DNA of 64,000 bases. Source: CAHJXF01 sp038240015. GTDB taxonomy: Bacteria; Pseudomonadota; Gammaproteobacteria; Burkholderiales; Burkholderiaceae_D. A program made the translations under genes and the position numbers. The number at the start of each line of letters is the position of its first letter. The first letter of the stretch is position 1. Shown here one piece after another: positions 45,927-54,418 of this stretch. The DNA is taken from contig JBBSEF010000008.1 in NCBI GenBank assembly GCA_038240015.1, forward strand, positions 11,794 through 75,793, read 5' to 3'. The notes below the pieces were generated by a model. That model was not told the DNA's origin. It worked only from the letters and a program-made list of their open reading frames with translations, and searched no databases.

Positions 45927-46520
45927 ATGCTCTTCCTGAATGATTTTCCAAACAGCGCGCGAATGATGCGCCCAAAGATGCGCCTGCCGACGATCATTGT
46001 CGCCGCGGTCCTTCTCGCGGCCTGCTTTCCCCACTACGACTGGCGCGATTTTCGGCCCGACTGCGCGCGCGGCTGGTGCGGCTTCGTTGCGAGCTTTCCG
46101 GGCCGCGTCACGAGCGCGACGCGCGAGGTGCCCGTGAACGACATGCGCTTGCCGCTTGCGCTGCACGTCGTGACGATCGGCGACGTCACGTTTGCGATCG
46201 GTGCGTTCGAGTTGCTGCCGGGCGCCAGTGCCGCCGCGGCCCGTCGAACCTTCGAGAAAAAATTGCTCGCCGATGTCGGCGCGTCCGCCGGCCGCGCGGG
46301 TCGTGTCACGCTGCACGCGGCCGATCGCAGCGACATCGAAGCCGCTAGCTTCGAAGCCGAGGGACAGCGCGAAAGCAAGCGGTTGCGCGTCGTCGCGCGT
46401 TTCGTTCGGCGTCAAGGTCGCGAGGTCGAGATCCTCGTGATCGGTCCGACAGAAGTGCTTGAGAGCAAGTCGGGCCGTCAGGCGATCGAGACCTTCTTCA
46501 CTTCACTGAAGCTCGATTGA
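45927..46520 (+). CDS. Lipoprotein of unknown function
   Basis: A 197-residue protein with a signal peptide ending in lipobox LLAAC (Cys33) and a mature part containing paired cysteines (DCARGWC) followed by alternating strands and helices; the end (VLESKSGRQAIETFFTSLKLD) is helical. I recognise no family. AAGGG stands seven bases before ATG 45927; in-frame ATGs at 45963 and 45978 would give a more usual signal-peptide length and cannot be excluded. Its 3' end overlaps the convergent tetR gene by 23 bp. Confidence 0.65.
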   Translation: MLFLNDFPNSARMMRPKMRLPTIIVAAVLLAACFPHYDWRDFRPDCARGWCGFVASFPGRVTSATREVPVNDMRLPLALHVVTIGDVTFAIGAFELLPGASAAAARRTFEKKLLADVGASAGRAGRVTLHAADRSDIEAASFEAEGQRESKRLRVVARFVRRQGREVEILVIGPTEVLESKSGRQAIETFFTSLKLD

Positions 46521-47184
46521 CCGCGCGGCCCACGACGCGACGCGGACGCTTGACTGCGCGCTTGCCGTCGACGTGATCGGCAATCAGCTGCTGCGAATTC
46601 TTCCGCACCAGCGCACCGCTTTCATCGACCAGCCAGATTCTGATCAGGCCGGACAGGAAAATCACGGTGCCCGAGGCCGCGCGCGCCGGAGTGAGACCCT
46701 CGCGCAGCAACCCGCGGCGCTGCGCGTCGCGATACAGGGCGCCCAGCTTGCCTCGCAGATCGAGATGCATGCTACACGCGGTCTCGAGATCGCGCGCGAA
46801 CTCGTCGACGTATTCGCACTTGAAGCTCACGATCTGGAACGTGCGTCGTGTGGGCTCATCGTTGACGACGCTGTCGACGACGAAGTTCAAAAAGTGCTCG
46901 ATGCGCTCGAGCGGGTCGAGCGAGTTCAGCATCGCTTTGCACCCGCTCGCAAGCGCTACGTCCGAACAATCCACCAGCGGCAACCGCACCTCGTCGCGCA
47001 TGGCAAAAAACAATTCGGCCTTGTCGGCGAAGTGCCAGTAGATCGCGCCGCGCGTGACGCCTGCAGCCGTCGCGATCTGCTCGAGCGTGGTCCTGGTCAC
47101 GCCGTTGTGATAGAAGACTTCGCGGGCGGCGGCGATGATCGCGCGGCGCGTTTCCTGCGATTCTTCCTTTGTGCGACGGGCCAT
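46498..47184 (-). CDS. TetR/AcrR-family repressor of the adjacent RND pump
   Basis: A 228-residue repressor. The N-terminal HTH is of the AcrR/TtgR type (TRTTLEQIATAAGVTRGAIYWHF), followed by the all-helical ligand domain of the multidrug subgroup (PLERIEHFLNFVVDSVVNDEPTRRTFQIVSFKCEY). The last 25 residues are Arg/Lys-rich and extend past the usual end. It is divergent from the efflux operon, and the intervening region holds an AcrR-like operator. ATG 47184 opens the conserved MARRTKEESQETR; the upstream frame to 47280 would run through the operator. Confidence 0.92.
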   Translation of the reverse strand: MARRTKEESQETRRAIIAAAREVFYHNGVTRTTLEQIATAAGVTRGAIYWHFADKAELFFAMRDEVRLPLVDCSDVALASGCKAMLNSLDPLERIEHFLNFVVDSVVNDEPTRRTFQIVSFKCEYVDEFARDLETACSMHLDLRGKLGALYRDAQRRGLLREGLTPARAASGTVIFLSGLIRIWLVDESGALVRKNSQQLIADHVDGKRAVKRPRRVVGRAVNRASVK

Positions 47185-47269
47185 GTCGTTCGTCTTTCGG
47201 GAGAAGGCGCGCGGCTGCGGGGTTCGGTTGTTTACTCGACGGACATACCTGCCATAACCTTCCAGGTAC

Positions 47270-47298
47270 TTTACATACAACCGTGATTGTATGATTAT
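47270..47298 (+). promoter_or_regulatory. Probable sigma70 promoter of the RND pump operon
   Basis: TTTACA (47270-47275) and GATTAT (47293-47298) are spaced by exactly 17 bp. The spacer is filled by the operator palindrome at 47272-47295. The leader from here to the first gene is about 215 bp; the remaining 334-bp gap shows nothing else I can name. Confidence 0.6.
47272..47295. promoter_or_regulatory. AcrR/TtgR-type operator palindrome
   Basis: A 24-bp inverted repeat with arms TACATACA and TGTATGAT around a CGTGA-centred core. It closely matches the E. coli acrAB operator recognised by AcrR, whose arms are TACATACA and TGTATGTA around TTTGTGAA. It lies between the tetR gene and the pump genes and covers the promoter spacer, so bound repressor would block RNA polymerase for the pump and possibly for tetR too. 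Confidence 0.8.
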
Positions 47299-47518
47299 CC
47301 GCGTTTACAATTTACGACGCCACTAGTGACCGCGGCAATATTTCAGGGTTCGCGCCTCGTCGGGTCGACATAGTCGCGGTTTTGCGCGCTTCCAGTCCGG
47401 ATTCTCGTCTGCCTATCTCGTTCATCCTGTCTCGTCAGGTTTTTCGTGCAGCGTCGTCGGCGCGAGAGCCTATTCGCGCCTGCCCGTTTTCGGCCTCGCG
47501 TTTTCTTTCACGTTCGCC

Positions 47519-48808
47519 ATGAACTCAAGCCCACATTTTTCTTTCGCATTCAATGCCGTCCGCGACGTCGTCCGGCGCGGCGGCCGCTCATTCGACATCC
47601 TGACGGCGCTCTGCATCGTTGCGGCGGTGGCGCTGACGGGCTGCGGCAACAAGGACCAGCAGCAAGGCGGCGGTCCCGGCGGTCCCGGCGGTCCGGGGGG
47701 GCCGGGCGGTCAGGCTCTTCCGGTCACCGTCATCGAGGCGCAACTGCGACGGGTGCCGGTCAATATCGAAGCGGTCGGCCAGAGCGAAGGCTCGAAGGAA
47801 GTTCAAGTGCGCGCGCGCGTGTCGGGCATTCTGTTGAAGCAGCGCTACACCGAAGGCGACCGCGTGAAGTCGGGGGCGGTGCTGTTCCAGATCGATCCGG
47901 CGCCTTATGAGATCGCGCTCGCGCAGGCTCGTGCCGCACTCGCGCAAGCGCGTGCGACGCTCGATCAGTCGCAACGCGAAGAGGATCGCCTGAAGCCGCT
48001 CGCGGCCGAACAGGCGATCAGCGGCCGCGAGTACGACACCGCGATATCGACCCGCAAGACGTCGCAGGCGCAAGTGATGGCGCGCCAGGCCGACGTGCGC
48101 GGCGCCGACCTCAATCTGGGCTACACCAAAGTGATCGCGCCGATATCGGGCGTGACCGGACGCGCCGTCAATTCCGAAGGATCGCTCGTGACCCTGGGGA
48201 CCGACTCGTCGTTGCTGACGACGATCTCGCAGACCGATCCAATCTGGATTCGCTTCTCGTTCGCCGAGCCCGAATACGCGAGGGTGCGCAGCAACGAGCG
48301 CAATGCGCAGGTGCATCTGCTGTTGGCCGATGGAAAGCAATATGCCGAGGCAGGCAAGCTCAACTTCGCGGCATCGACCGTCGATCGCACGCTGGGCACC
48401 ATCCAGTTGCGCGCCGAGGTGCCCAATCAGGCGCTCGCTATTCTTCCCGGACAGTTCGTTCGCGTGCGCGTCACGATCGGCGAAGAGGAGGTCTTCCTCG
48501 TTCCGCAGTCCGCCGTATCGACCAGCGATCGCGGCAAGAGCGTGTGGGTGGTCGGGCCCGACAACAAGGCAACCCCGAGACCGGTCGAGGTCGGCGAATG
48601 GCAAGGCGCATCGTGGGCCGTCAAGAAGGGCTTGCAGCCCGGTGACAAGGTGATCATCGACAACCTCGTCAAGCTGCGGCCCGACGCTCCGGTCGCACCG
48701 CATCCGCCGCAGTCGGCGCCCTCGGGGGGACCGCCGCAGCCGGGACAGCCGCAGGGGCAGACGCCCGCGCAAGCGGCGCCCCCCAAGGCCGCTGACGGCA
48801 AGTCGTGA
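47519..48808 (+). CDS. RND efflux periplasmic adaptor lipoprotein (AcrA/MexA type)
   Basis: A 429-residue membrane-fusion protein. A lipobox (ALTGC) anchors it to the inner membrane, followed by a (GGP)n linker, the split lipoyl domain (VQVRARVSGILLKQRYTEGD... and KVIAPISGVTGR), an alpha-hairpin (YEIALAQARAALAQARATLDQ), a beta-barrel and the membrane-proximal domain (PGQFVRVRVTIG, VPQSAVSTSDRG). The C-terminal 40 residues are Pro/Gln-rich. It bridges the RND pump and the outer-membrane channel encoded next. The leader before the lipobox is long (about 40 residues), so a start further in is possible, though none has a clear Shine-Dalgarno. Confidence 0.93.
   Translation: MNSSPHFSFAFNAVRDVVRRGGRSFDILTALCIVAAVALTGCGNKDQQQGGGPGGPGGPGGPGGQALPVTVIEAQLRRVPVNIEAVGQSEGSKEVQVRARVSGILLKQRYTEGDRVKSGAVLFQIDPAPYEIALAQARAALAQARATLDQSQREEDRLKPLAAEQAISGREYDTAISTRKTSQAQVMARQADVRGADLNLGYTKVIAPISGVTGRAVNSEGSLVTLGTDSSLLTTISQTDPIWIRFSFAEPEYARVRSNERNAQVHLLLADGKQYAEAGKLNFAASTVDRTLGTIQLRAEVPNQALAILPGQFVRVRVTIGEEEVFLVPQSAVSTSDRGKSVWVVGPDNKATPRPVEVGEWQGASWAVKKGLQPGDKVIIDNLVKLRPDAPVAPHPPQSAPSGGPPQPGQPQGQTPAQAAPPKAADGKS
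47666..47710 (+). repeat. Gly-Gly-Pro coding repeat
   Basis: About five 9-bp units (GGTCCCGGC and variants) encode a (GGP)n linker just after the lipid-anchored cysteine of the adaptor protein. The first three units are nearly identical at DNA level. Confidence 0.8.
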
Positions 48809-48826
48809 GCTGACACCGGAGCGCAT

Positions 48827-51800
48827 ATGTCGAAGTTTTTTATCCTGCGTCCGATTTTCGCAGCCGTTATCTCGATCATCGTCGTGCTTGCGGGGCTGGT
48901 GTCCCTGAGCGTATTGCCGATCGCGCAATATCCCGAGATCGCGCCGCCCACCGTCACCATCACCGCGGTTTATCCGGGCGCAAGTTCGGAAACATTGTCG
49001 AAGACCGTGGCCGCGCCGATCGAAGAGCAGCTCTCGGGGATCGAGAACCTGCTTTACTTCAGTTCGACTTCGAACAGCGCCAACGGTCAGGTCGCGATCA
49101 CCGCGACCTTCCAGGTCGGCTCCAACGGCGACAAGGCGCAGCTCGACGTCAACAATCGCGTGCAGATCGCCACGCCGCGCTTGCCGCAGGAAGTCCAGCG
49201 TCAAGGCCTGACGGTGCAAAAGCGTTCGAACAATTTCTTGCTGGTCGCCGCGCTTTATTCGAAGGACGGCAAGGTCGACACCTTGCGCCTGTCGAATTTC
49301 GCCACGATCAACCTGGTGGACGAGATCAAGCGGATACCGGGTGTCGGCGATGTAATCAACTTCCTCGCTCGCGACTACTCGATGCGTGTGTGGCTGAACC
49401 CCGCGAAGATGGCGCAACTGGGCGTCACGCCTTCGGATGTGCAAGCAGCGATCACTGCGCAGAACCAACAATACGCGGCCGGACGCATCGGCGCCGAGCC
49501 CGCGTCGAAAGATCAGGAGCTCGTCTATACGGTGACGACCAAGGGCCGTCTCGTCGATGCCGCGGAGTTCGGCAACATCGTCCTGCGCTCGAACGGGCCA
49601 AACGGCGCGCTGCGCATCCACGACGTGGCCCGAGTCGAGCTCGGTGCGCAGAGCTACGACGTGTCGAGTTATCTGAACGACAAGCCCAACATCCCGATCG
49701 GCGTGTTCCTGCAAAGCGGCGCCAACGCGCTCGAGGTCGAGAAGGCCGTCAAGGCGCGCTTCGAAGCGTTGAAGCCGACCTTCCCCGAAGGCGCCGAAAT
49801 CGTCATCCCGTTCAACACCACCAACTTCGTTCGCGCGTCGATCAACGAAGTCGTTCACACCTTCATCATCGCGGCAATCCTCGTGATCCTAGTGGTGTTC
49901 GTGTTCTTGCAGACGTGGAGGGCGACGCTGATCCCGGCGATCGCGGTGCCGGTCTCGCTGATCGGCACATTCGCGGGGCTCTACGTCTTCGGCTTCTCGA
50001 TCAACACCCTAACCTTGTTTGCGATGGTGCTCGCGATCGGTATCGTCGTCGACGATGCGATCGTCGTGCTCGAAAACGTCGAGCGCCTGATGCGAGAAGA
50101 AGGGCTCGACGCGAAGACCGCCGCGATCGAAGCGATGCGCGAAGTGCAGGGCGCGGTGATCGCAATCGTGATGGTGCTCGCCGCGGTATTCATCCCGGTC
50201 GCGTTTCTGGGCGGCATTGCGGGTCAGCTCTACAAGCAGTTCGCAGTCACCGTGACGGTGGCGGTGGTGTTGTCGGGCATCGTGGCGTTGACGCTCACGC
50301 CGGCGTTGTGCGCGCTGTTGCTCAAGCCCGGCGAGAACCACGAATCGAAATATTTTCGATGGTTCAACCGCGGCTTCGACAAGGTTTCAGGAACCTATCG
50401 CGCCTTCGTCAAACGCAGTCTCGCGCATCGAATCATTTCGTTGTTGATCTTCGCGGGCTTGCTGGTCGTCGTCGCGCTCTTGTTCTGGCGCATCCCCGGC
50501 TCGCTGGTGCCGCCCGAAGATCAGGGCTACATCATCTCGTCGGTGCAGTTGCCCGACGGTGCGAGCCTGAAGCGCACCGAGCGCACCACCGCGCAGTTGC
50601 GCGACATGGTGAAAGACAACGAGGCGATCGCCTACATGTTCGTGATCAACGGCTTCGATTTCATCGCGGGCGGCAACAAGACCAATGCGGCGACCATCTT
50701 CGTGCCGATGAAAGATTATTCCGAGCGCAAGGGCACCGCCGATCAATTGGTCGGGCAGTTCTTCGGCGCCAATGGACGCATCGGCGACGGCCTCGTGCTC
50801 GCATTCAATCCGCCCGCCATTCAGGGGCTCGGATCGACCGGCGGCTACGAGGTCTATGTGCAGGACCGAACCGCGAACGCCGATCCGGTGCGGCTGGCGA
50901 GCGTAGTCAAGGATTTCTCGGCTGCGATGATGGCCGATCCGCGACTGGGCGCGCAGAATACTTTCTTTCGACCGACGATTCCACAACTGCGCGTCGATGT
51001 CGATCGCGAGAAAGCTATCGCGTTGGGCGTACCGGTCGCCGATGTGTACACCGCACTGCAGGCGACGATGGGCGCGCTCTACGTCAACGACTTCAACTTG
51101 TCGGGTCGGACCTTCCGCGTGCAGATCCAGGCGGACGCGCCTTACCGCGCGCAACCCGAGGACATCGGCAACATCTATGTGCGTGCGTCACCGCCCCCCG
51201 GTTCACAACCGGGTTCGCAATCGAATGCGCAATCGAATGCGCAGAGCAGTGTCACCGCCCCCGGCATCACGAACAACATGATTCCGTTGAAGGCCCTCAT
51301 CAAGGTCGAAAACATCATTGGCGCCGAACAACTCGAACGCTACAACGGGTTCGTCGCCGCGAAGATCTTCGGTAACGGCAAGCCGGGCGTGTCGTCGGGT
51401 GAAGCGATTCGCGCAGTCGAGGAGATCGCGGCGAAGACCTTGCCGCAGGGCTATCAGATCGAGTGGACCGGTCAGGCGTATCAGGAGAAGCGTACCGGCA
51501 ATGCGTCGATCTTCGCCTTCGGCCTCGCGATCATCATGGTCTATCTGATCCTGTCGGCTCTCTACGAACGCTGGGGTCTTCCGGCCGCGGTGCTGCTCGC
51601 GGTGCCGTTCGCGCTCGCGGGCGCTCTGGGCTTCGTGTTCATCCGGGGCATGAACAACGACATCTATTTCCAGATCGGCCTGGTGGTGCTGATCGGGCTC
51701 GCGGCGAAGAACGCGATCCTGATCGTGGAGTTCGCCGAGCAGGCGCTACTCGAAGGGCAGTCGCGCTTCGAAGCGGCGATGACCGCGGCGCGACTGCGCT

Positions 51801-52093
51801 TTAGGCCGATCGTGATGACGTCGCTCGCGTTCGTGCTCGGCGTCTCGCCGCTGATCGTCGCCACCGGCGCGGGCGCGGGTGCGCGCCAGGCGATGGGAAC
51901 CGGCGTGTTCGGAGGCATGCTCATCGCCACCTTCATCGCGCCGATCTTCATCCCGCTCTTCTTCACGCTGCTCGCGCGCCAGCCCAAGCCGAAGGAAGTC
52001 GAGAAGGCACATCGCGAACACGAAGAGGCGCAACACGCGATGCATCCCGACCAGCACGCCGAAGCGGCGAAGAAGGAGGGCGATCATGCGTAA
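48827..52093 (+). CDS. RND multidrug efflux permease (HAE1, AcrB/MexB type)
   Basis: A 1088-residue inner-membrane pump with the HAE1 layout: N-terminal FILRPIFAAVISIIVVLAGL, 12 membrane helices and two large periplasmic loops. The proton-relay aspartates are in GIVVDDAIVVLENVERLM (helix 4), and VPPEDQGYII opens the second loop. It extrudes amphiphilic drugs using proton flux. Unusual is a Ser/Gln/Asn-rich insert in the second periplasmic loop (SQPGSQSNAQSNAQSS), encoded partly by two perfect 12-bp repeats at 51217-51240. The C-terminal tail is long, His/Glu-rich (about 40 residues). It overlaps the next gene by eight bases. Confidence 0.95.
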   Translation: MSKFFILRPIFAAVISIIVVLAGLVSLSVLPIAQYPEIAPPTVTITAVYPGASSETLSKTVAAPIEEQLSGIENLLYFSSTSNSANGQVAITATFQVGSNGDKAQLDVNNRVQIATPRLPQEVQRQGLTVQKRSNNFLLVAALYSKDGKVDTLRLSNFATINLVDEIKRIPGVGDVINFLARDYSMRVWLNPAKMAQLGVTPSDVQAAITAQNQQYAAGRIGAEPASKDQELVYTVTTKGRLVDAAEFGNIVLRSNGPNGALRIHDVARVELGAQSYDVSSYLNDKPNIPIGVFLQSGANALEVEKAVKARFEALKPTFPEGAEIVIPFNTTNFVRASINEVVHTFIIAAILVILVVFVFLQTWRATLIPAIAVPVSLIGTFAGLYVFGFSINTLTLFAMVLAIGIVVDDAIVVLENVERLMREEGLDAKTAAIEAMREVQGAVIAIVMVLAAVFIPVAFLGGIAGQLYKQFAVTVTVAVVLSGIVALTLTPALCALLLKPGENHESKYFRWFNRGFDKVSGTYRAFVKRSLAHRIISLLIFAGLLVVVALLFWRIPGSLVPPEDQGYIISSVQLPDGASLKRTERTTAQLRDMVKDNEAIAYMFVINGFDFIAGGNKTNAATIFVPMKDYSERKGTADQLVGQFFGANGRIGDGLVLAFNPPAIQGLGSTGGYEVYVQDRTANADPVRLASVVKDFSAAMMADPRLGAQNTFFRPTIPQLRVDVDREKAIALGVPVADVYTALQATMGALYVNDFNLSGRTFRVQIQADAPYRAQPEDIGNIYVRASPPPGSQPGSQSNAQSNAQSSVTAPGITNNMIPLKALIKVENIIGAEQLERYNGFVAAKIFGNGKPGVSSGEAIRAVEEIAAKTLPQGYQIEWTGQAYQEKRTGNASIFAFGLAIIMVYLILSALYERWGLPAAVLLAVPFALAGALGFVFIRGMNNDIYFQIGLVVLIGLAAKNAILIVEFAEQALLEGQSRFEAAMTAARLRFRPIVMTSLAFVLGVSPLIVATGAGAGARQAMGTGVFGGMLIATFIAPIFIPLFFTLLARQPKPKEVEKAHREHEEAQHAMHPDQHAEAAKKEGDHA

Positions 52094-53747
52094 GCATCGA
52101 CTGTGGGCTGCAATGAACTCGAGTGCACTCGAGGCCCGCATCGCGTTCTTCGCGATGACGGTGGCGTGCCTCTCGGGCTGTGCAGTCGGCCCTGACTACA
52201 AGCGGCCCGATCTGTCGCTGCCGGCCGGTTATTCCGCGAATGCGACGAACGATGCCGCCGGCGCAGCGACTGCCATCCCCAACGATTGGTGGAAGCTCTT
52301 CAACGATGCGCAGCTCAACGATCTCGTCGCTGCCGCGCTTGCGAACAATCCCGATCTGCGTTTCGCGATCGCGCGCATCGACGAAGCGCGCGGCGCGTTG
52401 CGCGAAACTCGTGCCGCCCTGTTTCCGGAAGTCGATCTGGTCGGCACCGGCGCGCGACAACGCATCGGTGCTTCGGGCATTTCGTCGAGCGGTGGATCGT
52501 CGAGCAGCGGTTCAGCGACCGGTGGATCGACCACCAATGGTTCGGCCACCGGTGGATCGTCAAGCGGTGGGTTGGGCAGCAGCGCGACGCAGGCAAGCGG
52601 GCGGGCGTTCTACGGCAACTTCTTCCAGCTCGATGCGCAGATCTCGTACGAGCTCGATCTATGGGGAAGAGTCAGGCGATCGACCGAATCGTCGCGAGCG
52701 GCCTTGCTTTCGACGACCTACGCGCGCGACGTGACGACGCTGACGCTTGCCGGCACGACCGCACAGGCCTATTTCGCGTTGCGTGCGATCGATGCGCAGA
52801 TCGCCGTCACGAACAGCACGCTGGACGCGGTCGGGCAATCGCTGGTGATTGCGAAGAAGCGTCTCGATGCGGGCTATGCATCGGCGCTCGACTACGCGCA
52901 GGCCGAGACCTTGCGCGCGCAGATCGCCGTGCAGTTGCGCGAACTGCGGCGGCAACGCGCGATCCAGGAACATCAGCTCGGCAACCTCACGAGCAATCTT
53001 TCATTGCGTATCGAGCCGAACGGCGCGCCCGACGCGCTCGCCAGTCTGCCGGTACCGAGCGCTCCTCCGGAAGGACTGCCATCGACTCTGCTCGAACGCC
53101 GGCCCGATGTGCGCAGCGCGGAGCAATCGCTGGTCGCAGCCAACGCGCAGATCGGCGTCGCGAAGGCGGCGCTCTTTCCGACGCTCAGGCTCACCGGCGC
53201 GTATGGCGGTCAGAGCTTCGAATTGTCCGACCTGCTCAAGGCGCCGTTCCGCTTCTGGACCATCGGGCTCGGCGTATTCGAGCCGATCTTCGCGGCCGGC
53301 CGCTATGCGGCGCGCGTCGACCAGGCGCGTGCGCGGACCGATGAGCAGGTCGCTTCGTATCAGAAGACCGTCGAGACCGCGTTCAGGGAAGTCTCGGACG
53401 CGCTCACCAATGTCGCCGAGAGCAGTGCGGCCGAAGACGAAGTCAACACACAGGTGGAAGCCGCGCGACGCTCGCTGCGTCTGTCTCGCTCGCGTTATCA
53501 GCAAGGCTATTCGGCCTATCTCGATGTACTCGACGCGACGCGTACGGCCAACAGCGCGGAGCTTCTGCTGGTGCAGAATCGCCAGGCCCGCTTGAACTAC
53601 AGCGTCGATCTGTTCAAGGCGCTGGGCGGCGGATGGAACGTTGACGATGCATCGGCTTCGCGAGAGGTGAGCGTGCCCGTCCTCCCGACTGTGGCGACCA
53701 ATGCGCCGACCGCGGCGCCGACTGCGCTGACCCCCGCCGCGCGCTGA
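52086..53747 (+). CDS. Outer-membrane efflux channel lipoprotein (OprM/NodT type)
   Basis: A 553-residue TolC-like channel. Lipobox LSGC and the family start CAVGPDYKRPDLSLP are clear; two homologous OEP repeats follow (AALANNPDLRFAIARIDEARG... and RRPDVRSAEQSLVAANAQIGVAKAALFPTLRLTG). The family's loop after the first barrel strand (about residues 131-175) is replaced by a 43-residue Ser/Gly/Thr insert encoded by 30-bp repeats. GAAGGAGG before ATG 52086 and the overlap with the permease stop fix the start. The C-terminus is an Ala/Pro/Thr tail. Confidence 0.94.
   Translation: MRKHRLWAAMNSSALEARIAFFAMTVACLSGCAVGPDYKRPDLSLPAGYSANATNDAAGAATAIPNDWWKLFNDAQLNDLVAAALANNPDLRFAIARIDEARGALRETRAALFPEVDLVGTGARQRIGASGISSSGGSSSSGSATGGSTTNGSATGGSSSGGLGSSATQASGRAFYGNFFQLDAQISYELDLWGRVRRSTESSRAALLSTTYARDVTTLTLAGTTAQAYFALRAIDAQIAVTNSTLDAVGQSLVIAKKRLDAGYASALDYAQAETLRAQIAVQLRELRRQRAIQEHQLGNLTSNLSLRIEPNGAPDALASLPVPSAPPEGLPSTLLERRPDVRSAEQSLVAANAQIGVAKAALFPTLRLTGAYGGQSFELSDLLKAPFRFWTIGLGVFEPIFAAGRYAARVDQARARTDEQVASYQKTVETAFREVSDALTNVAESSAAEDEVNTQVEAARRSLRLSRSRYQQGYSAYLDVLDATRTANSAELLLVQNRQARLNYSVDLFKALGGGWNVDDASASREVSVPVLPTVATNAPTAAPTALTPAAR
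52491..52580 (+). repeat. Three 30-bp in-frame tandem repeats
   Basis: Units start at 52491, 52521 and 52551, each opening with GGTGGATCG and diverging after it. They encode GGSSSSGSAT, GGSTTNGSAT and GGSSSGGLGS in what should be a surface or periplasmic loop of the outer-membrane channel. The exact 30-bp period keeps the frame whatever the copy number. Confidence 0.88.
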
Positions 53748-53776
53748 GTGCGGGCCGGGGATCAGCGGACACCACG

Positions 53777-54418
53777 ATGATCGCCTGCCCCGAATGCGAT
53801 GCCCTGCAGGAAGAGCCGCGCCGCGTGCCGAGCGGCGCGAGCGTCAACTGCTGGCGCTGCAAGGCGCTCTTGATTCGCGACTCGGGCAAGTCGGTCAGCT
53901 ATACGTTCGCGCTGATCGTCGCGGGTGCGATCCTGTTTCTGATCGGCAATGCGTTTCCGCTGGTCAGTCTGGAAGCGCAAGGCAATGGCGTCACCACGAC
54001 GCTGTTCGGCGCGGTCATGCATCTGTGGCAACAGGACCTGCAGGCGGTCGCCGTGCTGGTCTTCGTGACCACCATCCTCGCACCGGCTTTCGATCTCTCG
54101 GCGATGCTGTATCTGCTGATCGGTGTGCTGCGATTCGATGTGGGCCAGATCGATGTGATGCCTCCGGGTTCGGCGCGCCTGTTGCGCGTGGTGCAGGCGG
54201 TGCGGCCGTGGGGCATGCTCGAAGTCTTCATGCTCGGCGCGCTGGTCTCGGTGGTGAAGCTCGGCCAGATGGCCATCGTGATTCCCGGTGTCGCGCTGTA
54301 TTCGATCGGCGCATTGATCTTAGTGATCGCTGCGGCGAACTCGGCTTTCAATGCGCGCGAAGTGTGGTCGCGTTTGCCTATCGTCTCGTTCGCTGACGAA
54401 GGCGAGAGGCTGTCATGA
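53777..54418 (+). CDS. pqiA: PqiA-type membrane protein, first copy
   Basis: A 213-residue protein with an N-terminal zinc ribbon (CPECD ... CWRC) and four membrane helices, including SYTFALIVAGAILFLIGNAFPLVSLE, typical of one half of PqiA. E. coli PqiA joins two such halves in one chain; here they are two genes overlapping in ATGATG. PqiA is the inner-membrane partner of the PqiB lipid-transport tunnel. The gene begins 29 bp after the efflux channel, so it may be read from the pump transcript too. Confidence 0.9.
   Translation: MIACPECDALQEEPRRVPSGASVNCWRCKALLIRDSGKSVSYTFALIVAGAILFLIGNAFPLVSLEAQGNGVTTTLFGAVMHLWQQDLQAVAVLVFVTTILAPAFDLSAMLYLLIGVLRFDVGQIDVMPPGSARLLRVVQAVRPWGMLEVFMLGALVSVVKLGQMAIVIPGVALYSIGALILVIAAANSAFNAREVWSRLPIVSFADEGERLS

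Noticed and set aside
46498..46520. Overlapping convergent ends suggesting an error in one of the two genes
   Set aside because: Both proteins end sensibly; short tail overlaps and one-base gaps also occur at 37420/37422 and 57891/57893 in this compact genome.
47588..49858. A 756-codon minus-strand open frame opposite the RND adaptor and permease
   Set aside because: Same cause. The plus-strand genes have full family signatures; the antisense frame has no domain and no ribosome-binding site.
52491..52580. Regularly spaced repeats resembling a CRISPR array
   Set aside because: The 30-bp units are contiguous with no spacers, lie within a coding frame and encode a Ser/Gly loop.
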